Origin: Humibacillus sp. | GTDB lineage: Bacteria > Actinomycetota > Actinomycetes > Actinomycetales > Dermatophilaceae | Length of the DNA: 52,150 nt | Direction of reading: 5' to 3' | Assembly: GCA_030452985.1 (NCBI GenBank) | Contig: JAKDLG010000018.1 | Span: 1-52,150, forward strand | Shown here: positions 1-8,468 of the stretch, piece after piece | Numbering within the stretch: position 1 is the first letter of the stretch | Layout of the letters: each line of letters opens with the position of its first letter | Notes under the pieces: model-generated | Told to the model about the DNA's origin: nothing | Database searches by the model: none | The model's input: the letters and a program-made list of their open reading frames with translations, nothing else | Program-made: the position numbers and the translations under genes

Positions 1-8
1 TTCGGGGG

Positions 9-36
9 CGAACGCGCCGGTGTGCCGGCGCGTTCG
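9..36. terminator. strong hairpin at the left window edge
   Basis: A perfect 12-bp inverted repeat (arms 9-20 and 25-36) encloses a TGTG tetraloop. It is very GC-rich and has no clear T-run, as is usual for actinobacterial terminators. It lies 43 bases before the aminotransferase start, so it most likely ends a gene lying to the left of the window. It could act on either strand. Confidence 0.6.
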
Positions 37-79
37 ACCACGAACCACGCGTTCGGCCGGGCTGGATAGTCTCGATCCC

Positions 80-1249
80 ATGAGCTCGCCGCTGATCACC
101 CGCATGCAGCCGTTCGGCACGACGATCTTCGCGGAGATGTCGGCGCTCGCCGGCCGCACCGGCGCGATCAACCTCGGGCAGGGTTTTCCCGACACCGACG
201 GCCCGCAAGAGATGCTGGATGCCGCCAAGGCCGCGATCGACGGCGGCCGCAACCAGTACCCGCCCGGTGCCGGCGTTCCCGAGCTGCTCGAGGCCATCGC
301 GTCACACCAGGAGCGCTTCTACGGCATCCGGCTCGACCCGGCATCCCAGGTGCTGGTGACCTGCGGCGCCACCGAGGCGATCGCCTCGGTCGTGCTCGCG
401 CTCTGCGAACCCGGCGACGAGGTGGTCACGTTCGAGCCCTACTACGACTCGTACGCCGCCACCATCGCCCTGGCCGGGGCGACCCGGCGCACCTCGGTGC
501 TGCGCTTCCCCGACTTCGCGGTCGACGAGGCGTCGCTGCGGGCCGCCTTCTCGACCCGCACTCGGCTGGTGCTGCTCAACACGCCCCACAACCCGACCGG
601 CAAGGTCTTCACCCGCGACGAGCTCGAGCTGGTGGCCTCGCTCGCCCGCGAGCACGACGCGTGGGTGGTCACCGACGAGGTCTACGAACACCTGCTCTTC
701 GACGGCGCCCAGCACGTGCCGGTCGCTACCCTGCCCGGCATGGCCGACCGCACCATCACGATCAGCTCGGCCGGCAAGACGTTCTCGGCCACCGGTTGGA
801 AGGTCGGCTGGCTGTCGGGCCCGGAGGAGGCAGTCGCCGCGGCGCGCACCGTGAAGCAGTTCCTGACCTTCGTGGCGTCGGGTCCGTTCCAGCCGGCCTC
901 CGCCGTCGCGCTCGGGCTCGGCGACGACTTCTACGAAGGCCTCGTGAACTCGATGCAACGCAAGCGAGACCTGCTCTGCTCTGCGCTCGAGGGCCTCGGC
1001 CTGCAGGTCTCGCGCCCGCAGGGAACGTACTTCGTGATCGCGGATGCCGCTCCGCTCGGCGCCGTCGGCGGGCTCGAGTTCGCCCGCCGCCTGCCCGAGA
1101 TCGCCGGAGTGGTGGGGGTGCCGGTGTCGGTGTTCCACGACGACGCCGACGCGGCGCGCACGCTGATCCGGTTCGCGTTCTGCAAGAAGGACGAGGTGCT
1201 GCAGGAGGCGAGTCGCCGCCTGGCGGCCGCAGGGACGCACGCCGGCTGA
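80..1249 (+). CDS. PLP-dependent class I/II aminotransferase
   Basis: This 389-residue enzyme belongs to fold-type I aminotransferases and moves an amino group between an amino acid and a 2-oxo acid using pyridoxal phosphate. The signature SAGKTFSATGWKVGW near residue 230 holds the Schiff-base lysine; NTPHNPTGKVF and VTDEVYEHLLFDG are the cofactor-binding segments. The start is ATG at 80, because the N-terminus then begins directly with the typical LITRMQPFGTTIFAEMS segment; upstream codons read as low-quality Arg-rich sequence. Full-length and intact. Relatives are called DapC (N-succinyldiaminopimelate aminotransferase) or kynurenine/methionine aminotransferase; the substrate cannot be fixed from sequence. 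It is convergent with the M23 gene, 39 bases away. Confidence 0.88.
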   Translation: MSSPLITRMQPFGTTIFAEMSALAGRTGAINLGQGFPDTDGPQEMLDAAKAAIDGGRNQYPPGAGVPELLEAIASHQERFYGIRLDPASQVLVTCGATEAIASVVLALCEPGDEVVTFEPYYDSYAATIALAGATRRTSVLRFPDFAVDEASLRAAFSTRTRLVLLNTPHNPTGKVFTRDELELVASLAREHDAWVVTDEVYEHLLFDGAQHVPVATLPGMADRTITISSAGKTFSATGWKVGWLSGPEEAVAAARTVKQFLTFVASGPFQPASAVALGLGDDFYEGLVNSMQRKRDLLCSALEGLGLQVSRPQGTYFVIADAAPLGAVGGLEFARRLPEIAGVVGVPVSVFHDDADAARTLIRFAFCKKDEVLQEASRRLAAAGTHAG

Positions 1250-1288
1250 TCTCTACGGCTGCTCAATACCTACCGAGGCCGCCTGAGG

Positions 1289-1819
1289 TCAGTTCAGGGG
1301 CAGGAGCACCACCGGCCGTCGACCGAGGAGCGATAGCGGGTCGAGATAGGTGCGCTCGCGCAGCACCCCCCAGTGCAGACAGACGACCGGCGCACAGTGC
1401 CCGCCCTCGTCCGACACCTGCGCCACCGGCTGTCCGGTCGCGACACCCTGCCCCACGGCGAGACCCGCCTCGACGGGTTCGAAGGTCGACCGCAACCCGT
1501 TCGGATGGGTCACCACGAGCACCCCGCGGCCTGCCAGCGGCCCCGAGAACGTGACCTGGCCCGACATCGGCGCGAGCACCGGCTGACCGGACGTCGCCCG
1601 CAGGTCGACACCCCGGTGCCCGGGCAGCCAGGGCTGGTCGGGCGGGTCGAAGCCACGCTCGACGGCGGGCACTGGCGCGAGCGGCCACTGCCAGCCCTGC
1701 GACGGGTTCGGTTGGCGCGGCGCGTCGTTCAGCGGTGCTGCGGTGAGGCTCCCACCGGCCACGACGATCGACAGCGCGGCAGCGAGCAGCGCCGTCGCGA
1801 CTGACTCTCCGATCGGCAT
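1289..1819 (-). CDS. secreted M23-type peptidase-like protein, altered metal motif
   Basis: This 176-residue protein has a hydrophobic N-terminus (about residues 7-27, probably a signal peptide) and an LytM/M23 fold domain at about 60-165. The first zinc motif is present as GHRGVDL (H68, D72). The usual HxH of the second motif reads C147-L-H149-W-G, so one canonical histidine is a cysteine. The family cleaves peptidoglycan cross-bridges outside the membrane. CLHWG variants are, as I recall, common in actinobacterial paralogues, so it may bind the wall or use the cysteine instead. It is the last leftward gene of the block, downstream of xerC. Activity is uncertain, family assignment firm. Confidence 0.85.
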   Translation of the reverse strand: MPIGESVATALLAAALSIVVAGGSLTAAPLNDAPRQPNPSQGWQWPLAPVPAVERGFDPPDQPWLPGHRGVDLRATSGQPVLAPMSGQVTFSGPLAGRGVLVVTHPNGLRSTFEPVEAGLAVGQGVATGQPVAQVSDEGGHCAPVVCLHWGVLRERTYLDPLSLLGRRPVVLLPLN

Positions 1820-1921
1820 GGCGTCATCATCGGTCCCCCTTTGACTGTCGGCCAGTGGCTCCGGCGTCGCCGTGGACAGGCGTGCCCCTGGCTGAGGGGT
1901 GTGGACAGCCGGCGGGGCCGG

Positions 1922-2884
1922 TCAGGCGCGGGGGTGCGCCTGCTCGTAGCTGCTGCGCAGCCGGTCGACCGAGACGTGCGTGTAGATCTGGGTGGTGGCC
2001 AGGCTGGCGTGCCCCAGCAGCTCCTGCACCATGCGAAGGTCGGCGCCCCCGTCGAGCAGGTGGGTAGCCGCGCTGTGACGCAGCCCGTGCGGGCCGAGGT
2101 CGGGCGCGGCGGGCAGGTGCGAGAGCAGCTCGTGCACCACCTGGCGCACCTGGCGGGGGTCGACCCGGCGACCGCGCCGGCCGAGGAAGAGGGCCGGCCC
2201 CGAACCCGCCACGACCAGTCTCGGCCGCACGTCGAGCCAGGCTTGCAGGGCCACCGAGGCCGGAACCCCGAACGGCACGATCCGCTCCTTCGAGCCCTTG
2301 CCCATCACCCGAACGAGGCGTTCTTGCAGGTCGAGGTCGTCGATGTCGAGGCCTACGAGCTCCCCGACCCGGATACCGCTGGCGTAGAGCAGCTCGAGCA
2401 CGGCTCGGTCGCGAATGTGTACCGGGTCGTCGTCGTCGGAGCGCACGGCCGCGACGTCGAGCAGGCTGTTCGCCTCGTCGTGCTTCAGCACTCCTGGCAG
2501 GCTGTTCCCCCGCTTCGGGGCGACGAGCCGGATCGCCGGGTTACGCCGAACTCGACCCGTGTGTTCGGCCCAGCCGAGAAAGGTTCGCGCCGCCGCCGCC
2601 CGGCGGGCGATCGTGGCTCGGGCGGCCTGAGCGTCGGCCTGGTCGCCCAACCAGGCGCGCAGGTCAGCCAGGCTCAACTGGTCAAGGTCGGTCACGTCTC
2701 GCCCAGAGGCGTACGCCAGCAGGTGGCGCACATCACCGAGGTAGGCGCGACTGGTGTGTTCGGACCGCCCCTTCTCGGCGCGCAGATGGCGACCAAAAGC
2801 CTCGAGGATGTCGCTCTCACCGGTCAGGCCCACAGTGCCCCGCGCGCGACCGCTGAGGGGATTCGCATTCTCGGGCCTCGCCAT
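1922..2884 (-). CDS. xerC: tyrosine recombinase XerC
   Basis: Site-specific recombinase expected to resolve chromosome dimers at dif with XerD. The N-terminal SAM-like core-binding domain (about residues 22-110) is followed by the catalytic domain. All expected active-site residues are visible, numbered from the ATG at 2884: R172 in SGIRVGEL, K196 in GKGSKER, H266 and R269 in PHGLRH, H292 in LLGHAS and Y301 in TTQIYTH. Start choice is open: GTG at 2902 or GTG at 2833 (about 303 residues, nearer the usual length) also fit. Its place next to dprA and comM is the standard actinobacterial position for XerC rather than a phage integrase, and no att site or phage gene is near. Confidence 0.9.
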   Translation of the reverse strand: MARPENANPLSGRARGTVGLTGESDILEAFGRHLRAEKGRSEHTSRAYLGDVRHLLAYASGRDVTDLDQLSLADLRAWLGDQADAQAARATIARRAAAARTFLGWAEHTGRVRRNPAIRLVAPKRGNSLPGVLKHDEANSLLDVAAVRSDDDDPVHIRDRAVLELLYASGIRVGELVGLDIDDLDLQERLVRVMGKGSKERIVPFGVPASVALQAWLDVRPRLVVAGSGPALFLGRRGRRVDPRQVRQVVHELLSHLPAAPDLGPHGLRHSAATHLLDGGADLRMVQELLGHASLATTQIYTHVSVDRLRSSYEQAHPRA

Positions 2885-3005
2885 ACCTCCACTCTGACCC
2901 ACGACTGTGACGGCGCCGCCGCGACCCGCCGCACGGCGCCCTCACCGCCCCCCACTGAGCGGCGGTGGCCCCACGATCGGGTGGAGACGGATCGCACTGG
3001 TTGGC

Positions 3006-4100
3006 TCAGCGGCGAGCGCCTCTGGCTCGGCGCCACGTGCCGGCGTCAGCCTCGACCAGGCCACTCGACTCGAGGCGAGCGAGGCACCCCCTGACCGCCA
3101 ACGGCGACAGGGTGGTGACCAGGGCGATGGTGTCGAGGTTGACGGGTCGGGCGAAGGGAACCGCGTCGAACACGGCCAGGTCGTCGATCGGCAGCGTGTC
3201 GGTGACCAGCGACTCGCCCCTGAGTGGCTCGCAGGCATCGACGCCCAGATCGCCGACCAGGTCGATCACCTCGTCGACGCTCGTGACGAGCACGGCCCGG
3301 GCGCTGCGGATCTCTTCGTGGCAACCGGCCGACAGCATCGAGGTGACCGGCCCGGGCACGGCGCCCACGGGCCGCATGATCTCACTGGCATGGCCGACCG
3401 TGTTGCGGGAGCCGGAGCGCAGGTCGGCCTCGACCACGACCGTGCCTCGGGTCATGGCGGCGATGAGCCGGTTACGGTGCAGAAAGCGGGACTTCATGGG
3501 GGCACTGCCCGGTGCCGCCTCCGAAGCGATCGCTCCGGTCGCCGCGATCCGCGCCAGCAGGGGCCCGTTCGCCGCCGGGTAGACCCGGTCGACGCCACCA
3601 GCGAGCACCGCCACCGTCGCGCCGTCAACGGCCAGGGCCCCACGGTGGGCGGCCGCGTCGATGCCGAAGGCCGCCCCGGAGACGACGGTCCAGCCTCGTG
3701 AGCCGAGGCCCGCGGAGAGCTCTGAGGCCAGCTGCTCGCCGTAGGCCGTGGCGGTGCGCGAGCCGACCACGGCCACCGAACGGCGCACCGCCTCCCCCAA
3801 CGTCAGGGGGCCCCTTACCCACAGGCACCAGGGCGGCACGGGGAGGTCGTCCAGGCCGGCCGGCCATTCATCGTCTCCGGGAACCACCAGTCGCGCCCCG
3901 ACCCGGGCCGCGATCTCGAGGTCGCGGTCGGTGTTGAGCGTGCGCACCCGGGCGGCGAACCGGGCGAGCGCACCGTGGCCCTCGCACATCCGAGCCACGG
4001 TGTCGGCCGCCCCCACCTGCTCGAGCAGCTGGTGGACCACCAGGTCGCGAGGCTCGGCCAGACGCGAGAGGGCGGCCCTGGCTCGCCGTTCGTCGCTCAT
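3006..4100 (-). CDS. dprA: DNA-processing protein DprA
   Basis: This 364-residue DprA/Smf protein loads RecA on incoming single-stranded DNA during natural transformation. The Rossmann core shows VVGSRTATAYG (113-121), SGAAFGIDAAAH (141-152), GGVDRVYPAAN (168-178), FLHRNRLIA (206-214) and VEADLRSGSRNT (223-234). A C-terminal winged helix-like segment (about 310-360, LSPLAVRGCLARLESSGLVEAD) follows. The ATG overlaps the comM stop by ATGA, so the two are translationally coupled. With comM and yraN upstream it forms the conserved competence-like operon that most actinobacteria keep even when no transformation is known. Confidence 0.95.
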   Translation of the reverse strand: MSDERRARAALSRLAEPRDLVVHQLLEQVGAADTVARMCEGHGALARFAARVRTLNTDRDLEIAARVGARLVVPGDDEWPAGLDDLPVPPWCLWVRGPLTLGEAVRRSVAVVGSRTATAYGEQLASELSAGLGSRGWTVVSGAAFGIDAAAHRGALAVDGATVAVLAGGVDRVYPAANGPLLARIAATGAIASEAAPGSAPMKSRFLHRNRLIAAMTRGTVVVEADLRSGSRNTVGHASEIMRPVGAVPGPVTSMLSAGCHEEIRSARAVLVTSVDEVIDLVGDLGVDACEPLRGESLVTDTLPIDDLAVFDAVPFARPVNLDTIALVTTLSPLAVRGCLARLESSGLVEADAGTWRRARGARR

Positions 4101-5650
4101 GCTGCGGCCCGCGAATGGTGGCGGAGCGACAGGGCAAGGTCGACCTCGTCGCGGTCTGGCCGCTGGAGGCCCGCGAGGTCGGCGATGGTCCAGGCCACCC
4201 TGAGGCTGCGGTCATAGCCCCGCAGGCTGATTCCTCCTCGCTCGATCGCTCGGTCGAGCGTGGCCGTCACCGTGGCCGGCAGCCGGAAGCGGGCCGATCT
4301 CAGCAACGATCCGGAGGCGTCGGAGTTGGCCGCTCGACCCGTCTCGACGAGCGGCCGCCACCGCTCGCGCTGAACCGCTCGGGCCGCCGCGACCCGGGCT
4401 GCCACCACCTCACTGGTCTCGCTGGGGGGTTGATCGGCCATCGAGAGCCCGGGTGGCTGCACGTGCACCTGAAGGTCGACCCGGTCGAGCAACGGGCCCG
4501 ACAGCTTGCCGAAGTAGGTGCGCCGCATGAGCGGCGAGCAGGTGCAGTCGAGGCCCCGGCCCCACCCGTTGCCGCACGGGCACGGGTTCGCCGCGAGCAC
4601 GAGCTGAAACCGCGCCGGAAAGGTGACGGTCTCGTTCGCTCTGGCGATCGACACAGTGCCGCGCTCGAGCGGCGTGCGTAGGGCCTGCAAGACGCCCTTG
4701 TCGAACTCGGGTGTCTCATCCAAGAAGAGCACGCCGTGATGGGCGGAGGTGATGGCTCCGGGCCGGATGTGGCTGCTTCCCCCACCGATGACCGCGGCCA
4801 TCGACGCCCCGTGGTGAGGCGCCACGAAGGGTGGGCGCACGATGAGGCGCACATCATCACCGAGCGCCCCCAGCACCGAGTGGATGGCGGTGACCTCCAT
4901 CGACTCCGGCTCACCCAACGCGGGCAGCAGGCCGGGCAGCCGCTCGGCGAGCATCGTCTTCCCGGCCCCCGGCGGGCCGGCCAGCAGCAGGTGGTGACCA
5001 CCCGCCGCGGCGATCTCGAGCGCCAGCTTGGCCTCCGACTGGCCCAGCACCTCGGAGAGGCACGACTGCGGCCGAGCGGGCTCGGGCGCGCCCGGCGGCA
5101 CCTCCACCGGATCGACGGCCTGGTGCCGCACCAACCGCCCGTACCGCCCCACGAGCTCGCCCACGTGACCCACCGGATGGACCCGGATGCCGGAGACGAG
5201 GTGCGCTTCGACGGCGTTGCCGACCGGCACGACGGCATGTCGAACCCCGGCTTGCGCGGCCGCGTGCACCGCGGGGAGCACTCCGGGAACGGCCCGCACC
5301 GAACCGTCGAGCCCGAGCTCGCCCAGGTGCACGACGTCATGTACGACCTGTTGCGGCACCTTGCCCATCGCCACCGCCACCGCGACGAACATCGCAAGGT
5401 CGAACCCGGCCCCCACCTTGCGCACCCCGGCTGGTGACAGGTTGACCGTCACGCGGCGCTGACCCACCGGCATCTCCTCGATGACGTTGGCCGCGGCTCG
5501 AATACGCCCCGGTGACTGGGCCACCGCGGAGTCACCGAGGCCCCCGACGACGAAGCCCGGCAGACCCGCCGCCACGTGCGCCTCCGCCTCGACGACGAAG
5601 CCGGTCACGCCACGCAGCCCGACCGAGAGGGTGCGCCCGAGCCCGCTCAC
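4097..5650 (-). CDS. comM: ComM/YifB family Mg-chelatase-like AAA+ ATPase
   Basis: This 517-residue protein belongs to the ComM family, hexameric helicases that help branch migration during transformation. An N-terminal Lon-protease-like fold (about 1-180, with NLSPAGVRKVGAGFDLA) precedes the AAA+ core. Walker A is GPPGAGKT (225-232), Walker B is GVLFLDE (306-312), and the Cys-rich ANPCPCG (354-360) and DCTCSP segments are typical of the family. The C-terminal Mg-chelatase domain ends with RGYDRSLRVAWTIADL. Length matches the family. It overlaps yraN at its start and dprA at its end, four bases each, which indicates one operon. Confidence 0.94.
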   Translation of the reverse strand: MSGLGRTLSVGLRGVTGFVVEAEAHVAAGLPGFVVGGLGDSAVAQSPGRIRAAANVIEEMPVGQRRVTVNLSPAGVRKVGAGFDLAMFVAVAVAMGKVPQQVVHDVVHLGELGLDGSVRAVPGVLPAVHAAAQAGVRHAVVPVGNAVEAHLVSGIRVHPVGHVGELVGRYGRLVRHQAVDPVEVPPGAPEPARPQSCLSEVLGQSEAKLALEIAAAGGHHLLLAGPPGAGKTMLAERLPGLLPALGEPESMEVTAIHSVLGALGDDVRLIVRPPFVAPHHGASMAAVIGGGSSHIRPGAITSAHHGVLFLDETPEFDKGVLQALRTPLERGTVSIARANETVTFPARFQLVLAANPCPCGNGWGRGLDCTCSPLMRRTYFGKLSGPLLDRVDLQVHVQPPGLSMADQPPSETSEVVAARVAAARAVQRERWRPLVETGRAANSDASGSLLRSARFRLPATVTATLDRAIERGGISLRGYDRSLRVAWTIADLAGLQRPDRDEVDLALSLRHHSRAAA

Positions 5651-6036
5651 TCCACACCACGCAGGTGGGCCACCGTGATCGGCTCTGCGGCCGGGCGCAG
5701 GATCGACACGACGTCGATGCGCAGGTCAGCGATCGACCGGGGCCGGCCGGGCCAGCTCACCTGAGCCGCGCGATGGTCGACCCAGAGACCGGCGAGCACC
5801 CTGAGCCGGCGCAGCTTTCGCCGCCCCACCGCTTCGAACGGCATCCCGAACGTCTCGCTCGAGCGGGTCTTGACCTCGCACACCACCAACGCCCGGCCCT
5901 CGACCGCGACGATGTCGATCTCACCACGCACGCAGCGCCAGTTTCGGTCGACCACGACGAAGCCGTGATCGGTCAGGTAGCGGGTCGCCAGTCGTTCACC
6001 GTAGGCCCCGAGCTGGCGCGTCGTCGTGATCTCCAT
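5647..6036 (-). CDS. yraN: YraN family (UPF0102) endonuclease-like protein
   Basis: This 129-residue protein has the PD-(D/E)XK nuclease-like fold of UPF0102. Visible motifs are GAYGERLATRYLTDHGF near the start, CVRGEIDIVA and VVCEVKTRSS, which carry the acidic and lysine residues of the predicted active site. The start is ATG at 6036, since MEITTTRQLGAYGE matches the family N-terminus; the frame stays open upstream but that part is low quality. The cellular role is unproven; the constant linkage to comM and dprA suggests DNA processing. The comM start overlaps its stop by ATGA. Confidence 0.9.
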   Translation of the reverse strand: MEITTTRQLGAYGERLATRYLTDHGFVVVDRNWRCVRGEIDIVAVEGRALVVCEVKTRSSETFGMPFEAVGRRKLRRLRVLAGLWVDHRAAQVSWPGRPRSIADLRIDVVSILRPAAEPITVAHLRGVE

Positions 6037-6201
6037 GGCCGCCACTCTCGGCCGGTTCCGCCCCAGCGGAAAGACCCGTTCTCGGCACCTGTGGACGGGC
6101 GATATCCGCGACAGGACGTGTGGACGAAGCCTCAGCCCGGCGGCGTCGGTCCCACGGGTTACCACTCACCAGACACCGGTCCAACCGGGCCGGCTCGGCG
6201 G

Positions 6202-6522
6202 TCAGGCGAAGTCGCCCCCGTCGGGAAGCTTGATGTCAGGCTTGGGCAGCTCTTCGACGTTGACGTCCTTGAACGTCACGACGCGCACGTTCTTGACGAA
6301 CCGGGCCGGCCGGTAGATGTCCCACACCCACGCGTCGGCCATGGTGACGTCGAAGAACACCTCTCCCCCGTCGCTGCGCACCTTCATCTCGACCGAGTTG
6401 GCCAGGTAGAAGCGGCGCTCGGTCTCGACCACGTGGGTGAAGAGCCCGACGACGTCGCGGTACTCCTTGTAGAGCTGTAGCTCCATCTCGGTCTCGTACT
6501 TCTCGAGATCTTCCGAACTCAC
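6202..6522 (-). CDS. DUF2469 family protein
   Basis: A 106-residue acidic protein of DUF2469, a family confined to actinobacteria and nearly always found next to rnhB. It starts MSSEDLEKYETEMELQLYKE and ends with a proline-rich acidic tail. The fold looks mixed alpha/beta without membrane segments or a signal peptide. Its GTG start overlaps the rnhB stop as GTGA, so it is made from the rnhB transcript. No function is known to me; the strict linkage to RNase HII and YraN hints at nucleic-acid maintenance, which is inference only. Confidence 0.9.
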   Translation of the reverse strand: MSSEDLEKYETEMELQLYKEYRDVVGLFTHVVETERRFYLANSVEMKVRSDGGEVFFDVTMADAWVWDIYRPARFVKNVRVVTFKDVNVEELPKPDIKLPDGGDFA

Positions 6523-7367
6523 GTGATTGCCGTTCCTGTCTGCTCCGAGGCGGTGGGCTCCAGCGCCTGCACCATCTCATCATCTCCCACGCCGCTCGTC
6601 ACTCCCGCGGCTGAATGGGGGGTGTCCGCGCCGGCCGGGATGCCGGTTCGGATCCCGGTCTGCGACGGCAGGCGCCACGATCGCCGATGCAGCTCGCAGG
6701 GCCCGAGGCGGGCGATCGCGTCCATGTGCTCGGGCGCCGCGTAGCCCTTGTTGAGGCTCCAGCCGTAGTCGGGGTGCTGCGCGTCGAGCTGCACCATGAG
6801 CTCATCGCGCTCCACCTTCGCCAGCACGCTCGCGGCGGCCACCGACGAGCACTTGAGGTCGGCCTTGACCATCGTCGTCACCGGCGGCAGTCGCCGCGCC
6901 GAGGTCGACGTCTCGGTTGCCCCGAAAGCGAACAGCCCGACCTCGGTCGGGGGCGTCAGCCAGTCGTGGTTGCCGTCGAGGATGACAAGGTCGGGCACGA
7001 GGTCGATCGCGGCCAGGGCGCGCGTTCCCGCGAGGCGCAGGGCGATCATGATGCCGAACTCGTCGATCTCGTCTGGGCCGGCGTGCCCGACCGCGTGGGC
7101 GAGGGCCCAGCGACGCAGCCGCGGCACCAGCGCGGTGCGCGCCCGTTCGGTGAGCAGCTTGGAGTCCTTGACCCCGGCGGGCGCCGATCGCACCGTCTCG
7201 TCGATGACGACCACGCCGACGCTGACGGGGCCGGCGAGCGCCCCCCGCCCGACCTCGTCCATCCCGGCCAGGAGCCGGTGGCCATCGCGTTGGAGGGCAC
7301 GCTCGACCCGCAGCGAGGGCTTCTTCGAGGGTCGTCGCCGTCCGCGGCCTGGGTCAGCCCGAGTCAC
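6519..7367 (-). CDS. rnhB: ribonuclease HII
   Basis: RNase HII cuts the RNA strand of RNA/DNA hybrids and removes misincorporated ribonucleotides. The catalytic signature GMDEVGRGALAGPV gives the first D-E pair; VKDSKLL, VILDGNHDWL and the VKADLKCSSVAAASVLAKVERD block supply the remaining acidic residues and the substrate-binding region. The start is taken as GTG at 7367, giving VTRADPGRGRRRPSKKPSLRVERAL, which resembles relatives; GTG at 7427 would add 20 residues. The C-terminus is about 60 residues longer than the E. coli protein and looks disordered. It lies 70 bases after the first lepB and overlaps the DUF2469 gene. Confidence 0.92.
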   Translation of the reverse strand: MTRADPGRGRRRPSKKPSLRVERALQRDGHRLLAGMDEVGRGALAGPVSVGVVVIDETVRSAPAGVKDSKLLTERARTALVPRLRRWALAHAVGHAGPDEIDEFGIMIALRLAGTRALAAIDLVPDLVILDGNHDWLTPPTEVGLFAFGATETSTSARRLPPVTTMVKADLKCSSVAAASVLAKVERDELMVQLDAQHPDYGWSLNKGYAAPEHMDAIARLGPCELHRRSWRLPSQTGIRTGIPAGADTPHSAAGVTSGVGDDEMVQALEPTASEQTGTAIT

Positions 7368-7437
7368 GGGCCCAGGGGCCGCCGTCAGTGGCGAGGCCGC
7401 ACGGCGAGGCGGGACGATGCTGGGCACGACGGGCTGC

Positions 7438-8412
7438 TCAGCCGGCCTTCGCGGTGGTCGTCTTGGCCGGTGGCGGGTTGGTGGCCTTGGGCTTGATCGC
7501 CGGCGCCTCGGTGCCGGAGGGCGAAGGGACCTGCGCGAAGGTGCGCTCAGGCACCCCCAGCCAGGTGACGTGCTCGATCGGCCAGACGATGAACAGGGCG
7601 CGTCCCACGATCTTGTCGATCGGCACCGAGCCGTCGACCCCACCGGAGTCACCGTCGTGGTATCGGCTGTCGGCAGAGTCGGAGCGGTGGTCACCCATCA
7701 CCCAGACCTTGCCCTGCGGCACCACGATGTTGAACGGCTTGCCCTCGCTCGGCGCGTCCCCCGGCTTGATGTAGGGCTCGGTGATCTCGACACCGTTGAC
7801 CTTGATCTTGCCCGTGGTGCCGTCGGCCTGCACGTGGTCGCCCGGCAGTCCGATGACCCGCTTGATGAGGTGGTTCTCGGAGTCCTCGGGCAACAGGCCC
7901 ACAAAGACGAGGGCGTCGTGGAAGGGCCCCCCGACGGTGGAGGGCGTGTTGTTCAGCCCGGCCAGCCAGGGGGTGGGCGTGCCGGGGTCCTCGAAGACGA
8001 CGACGTCACCGCGGCGCAGGTCGAACGGGCCGGGCGTCAGCTTGCTGACGATGACCCGGTCGTCACGAACGAGCGTGTTCTCCATCGAGCCCGACGGGAT
8101 GTAGAAGGCCTGGAAGAGCCAGGTCTTGACGACGAACGAGAGCGCCATGGCGAGCACGATGACGATGATGATCTCGCGGATGCCGGCCAGTACGCTGCCG
8201 AAGAAGCCGCGGCGTCGCTCGTCGACCTCGTCGCCACCGAGGTCGTTGCGGTCGTCCCGGTTCGACGGCGGTGGCGTCTGACGCGCCCGCTCGGCCGCCT
8301 CTGCCGCCTGCCGTTCCTGCTGTTCCCGTTGCTCCTCAGAGTCACGTCGAACGGCCTCTTGCCGGGCCCGCCACGCAGTGGCGTCTTCGGGAGCGCCAGT
8401 GTTCTGCGACAT
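7438..8412 (-). CDS. lepB: signal peptidase I, long form
   Basis: This 324-residue membrane serine protease cleaves Sec and Tat signal peptides outside the cytoplasmic membrane. A charged Glu/Gln/Arg-rich cytoplasmic N-terminus (1-70) leads into one transmembrane helix (about 78-98). The catalytic dyad is S109 in IPSGSMENTL and K184 in LIKRVIGLPGD; VWVMGDHRSDSADSR is the third family box. A Pro/Lys/Ala-rich C-terminal tail (about 295-324) follows the catalytic domain and may be surface-exposed. It is the second of two tandem signal peptidases, 56 bases after the other; such arrays beside rplS are known from Streptomyces. Confidence 0.95.
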   Translation of the reverse strand: MSQNTGAPEDATAWRARQEAVRRDSEEQREQQERQAAEAAERARQTPPPSNRDDRNDLGGDEVDERRRGFFGSVLAGIREIIIVIVLAMALSFVVKTWLFQAFYIPSGSMENTLVRDDRVIVSKLTPGPFDLRRGDVVVFEDPGTPTPWLAGLNNTPSTVGGPFHDALVFVGLLPEDSENHLIKRVIGLPGDHVQADGTTGKIKVNGVEITEPYIKPGDAPSEGKPFNIVVPQGKVWVMGDHRSDSADSRYHDGDSGGVDGSVPIDKIVGRALFIVWPIEHVTWLGVPERTFAQVPSPSGTEAPAIKPKATNPPPAKTTTAKAG

Positions 8413-8468
8413 TCACTCGCCGTTCCGTAGGGATCTCTTGGGGCGTGTTCAGCGGGTAGGTGCGGTAC

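Noticed and set aside
1922-2884. The tyrosine recombinase as a phage or island integrase
   Set aside because: It sits in the conserved dprA-comM series, matches XerC throughout, and no tRNA, att repeat or phage gene is nearby.
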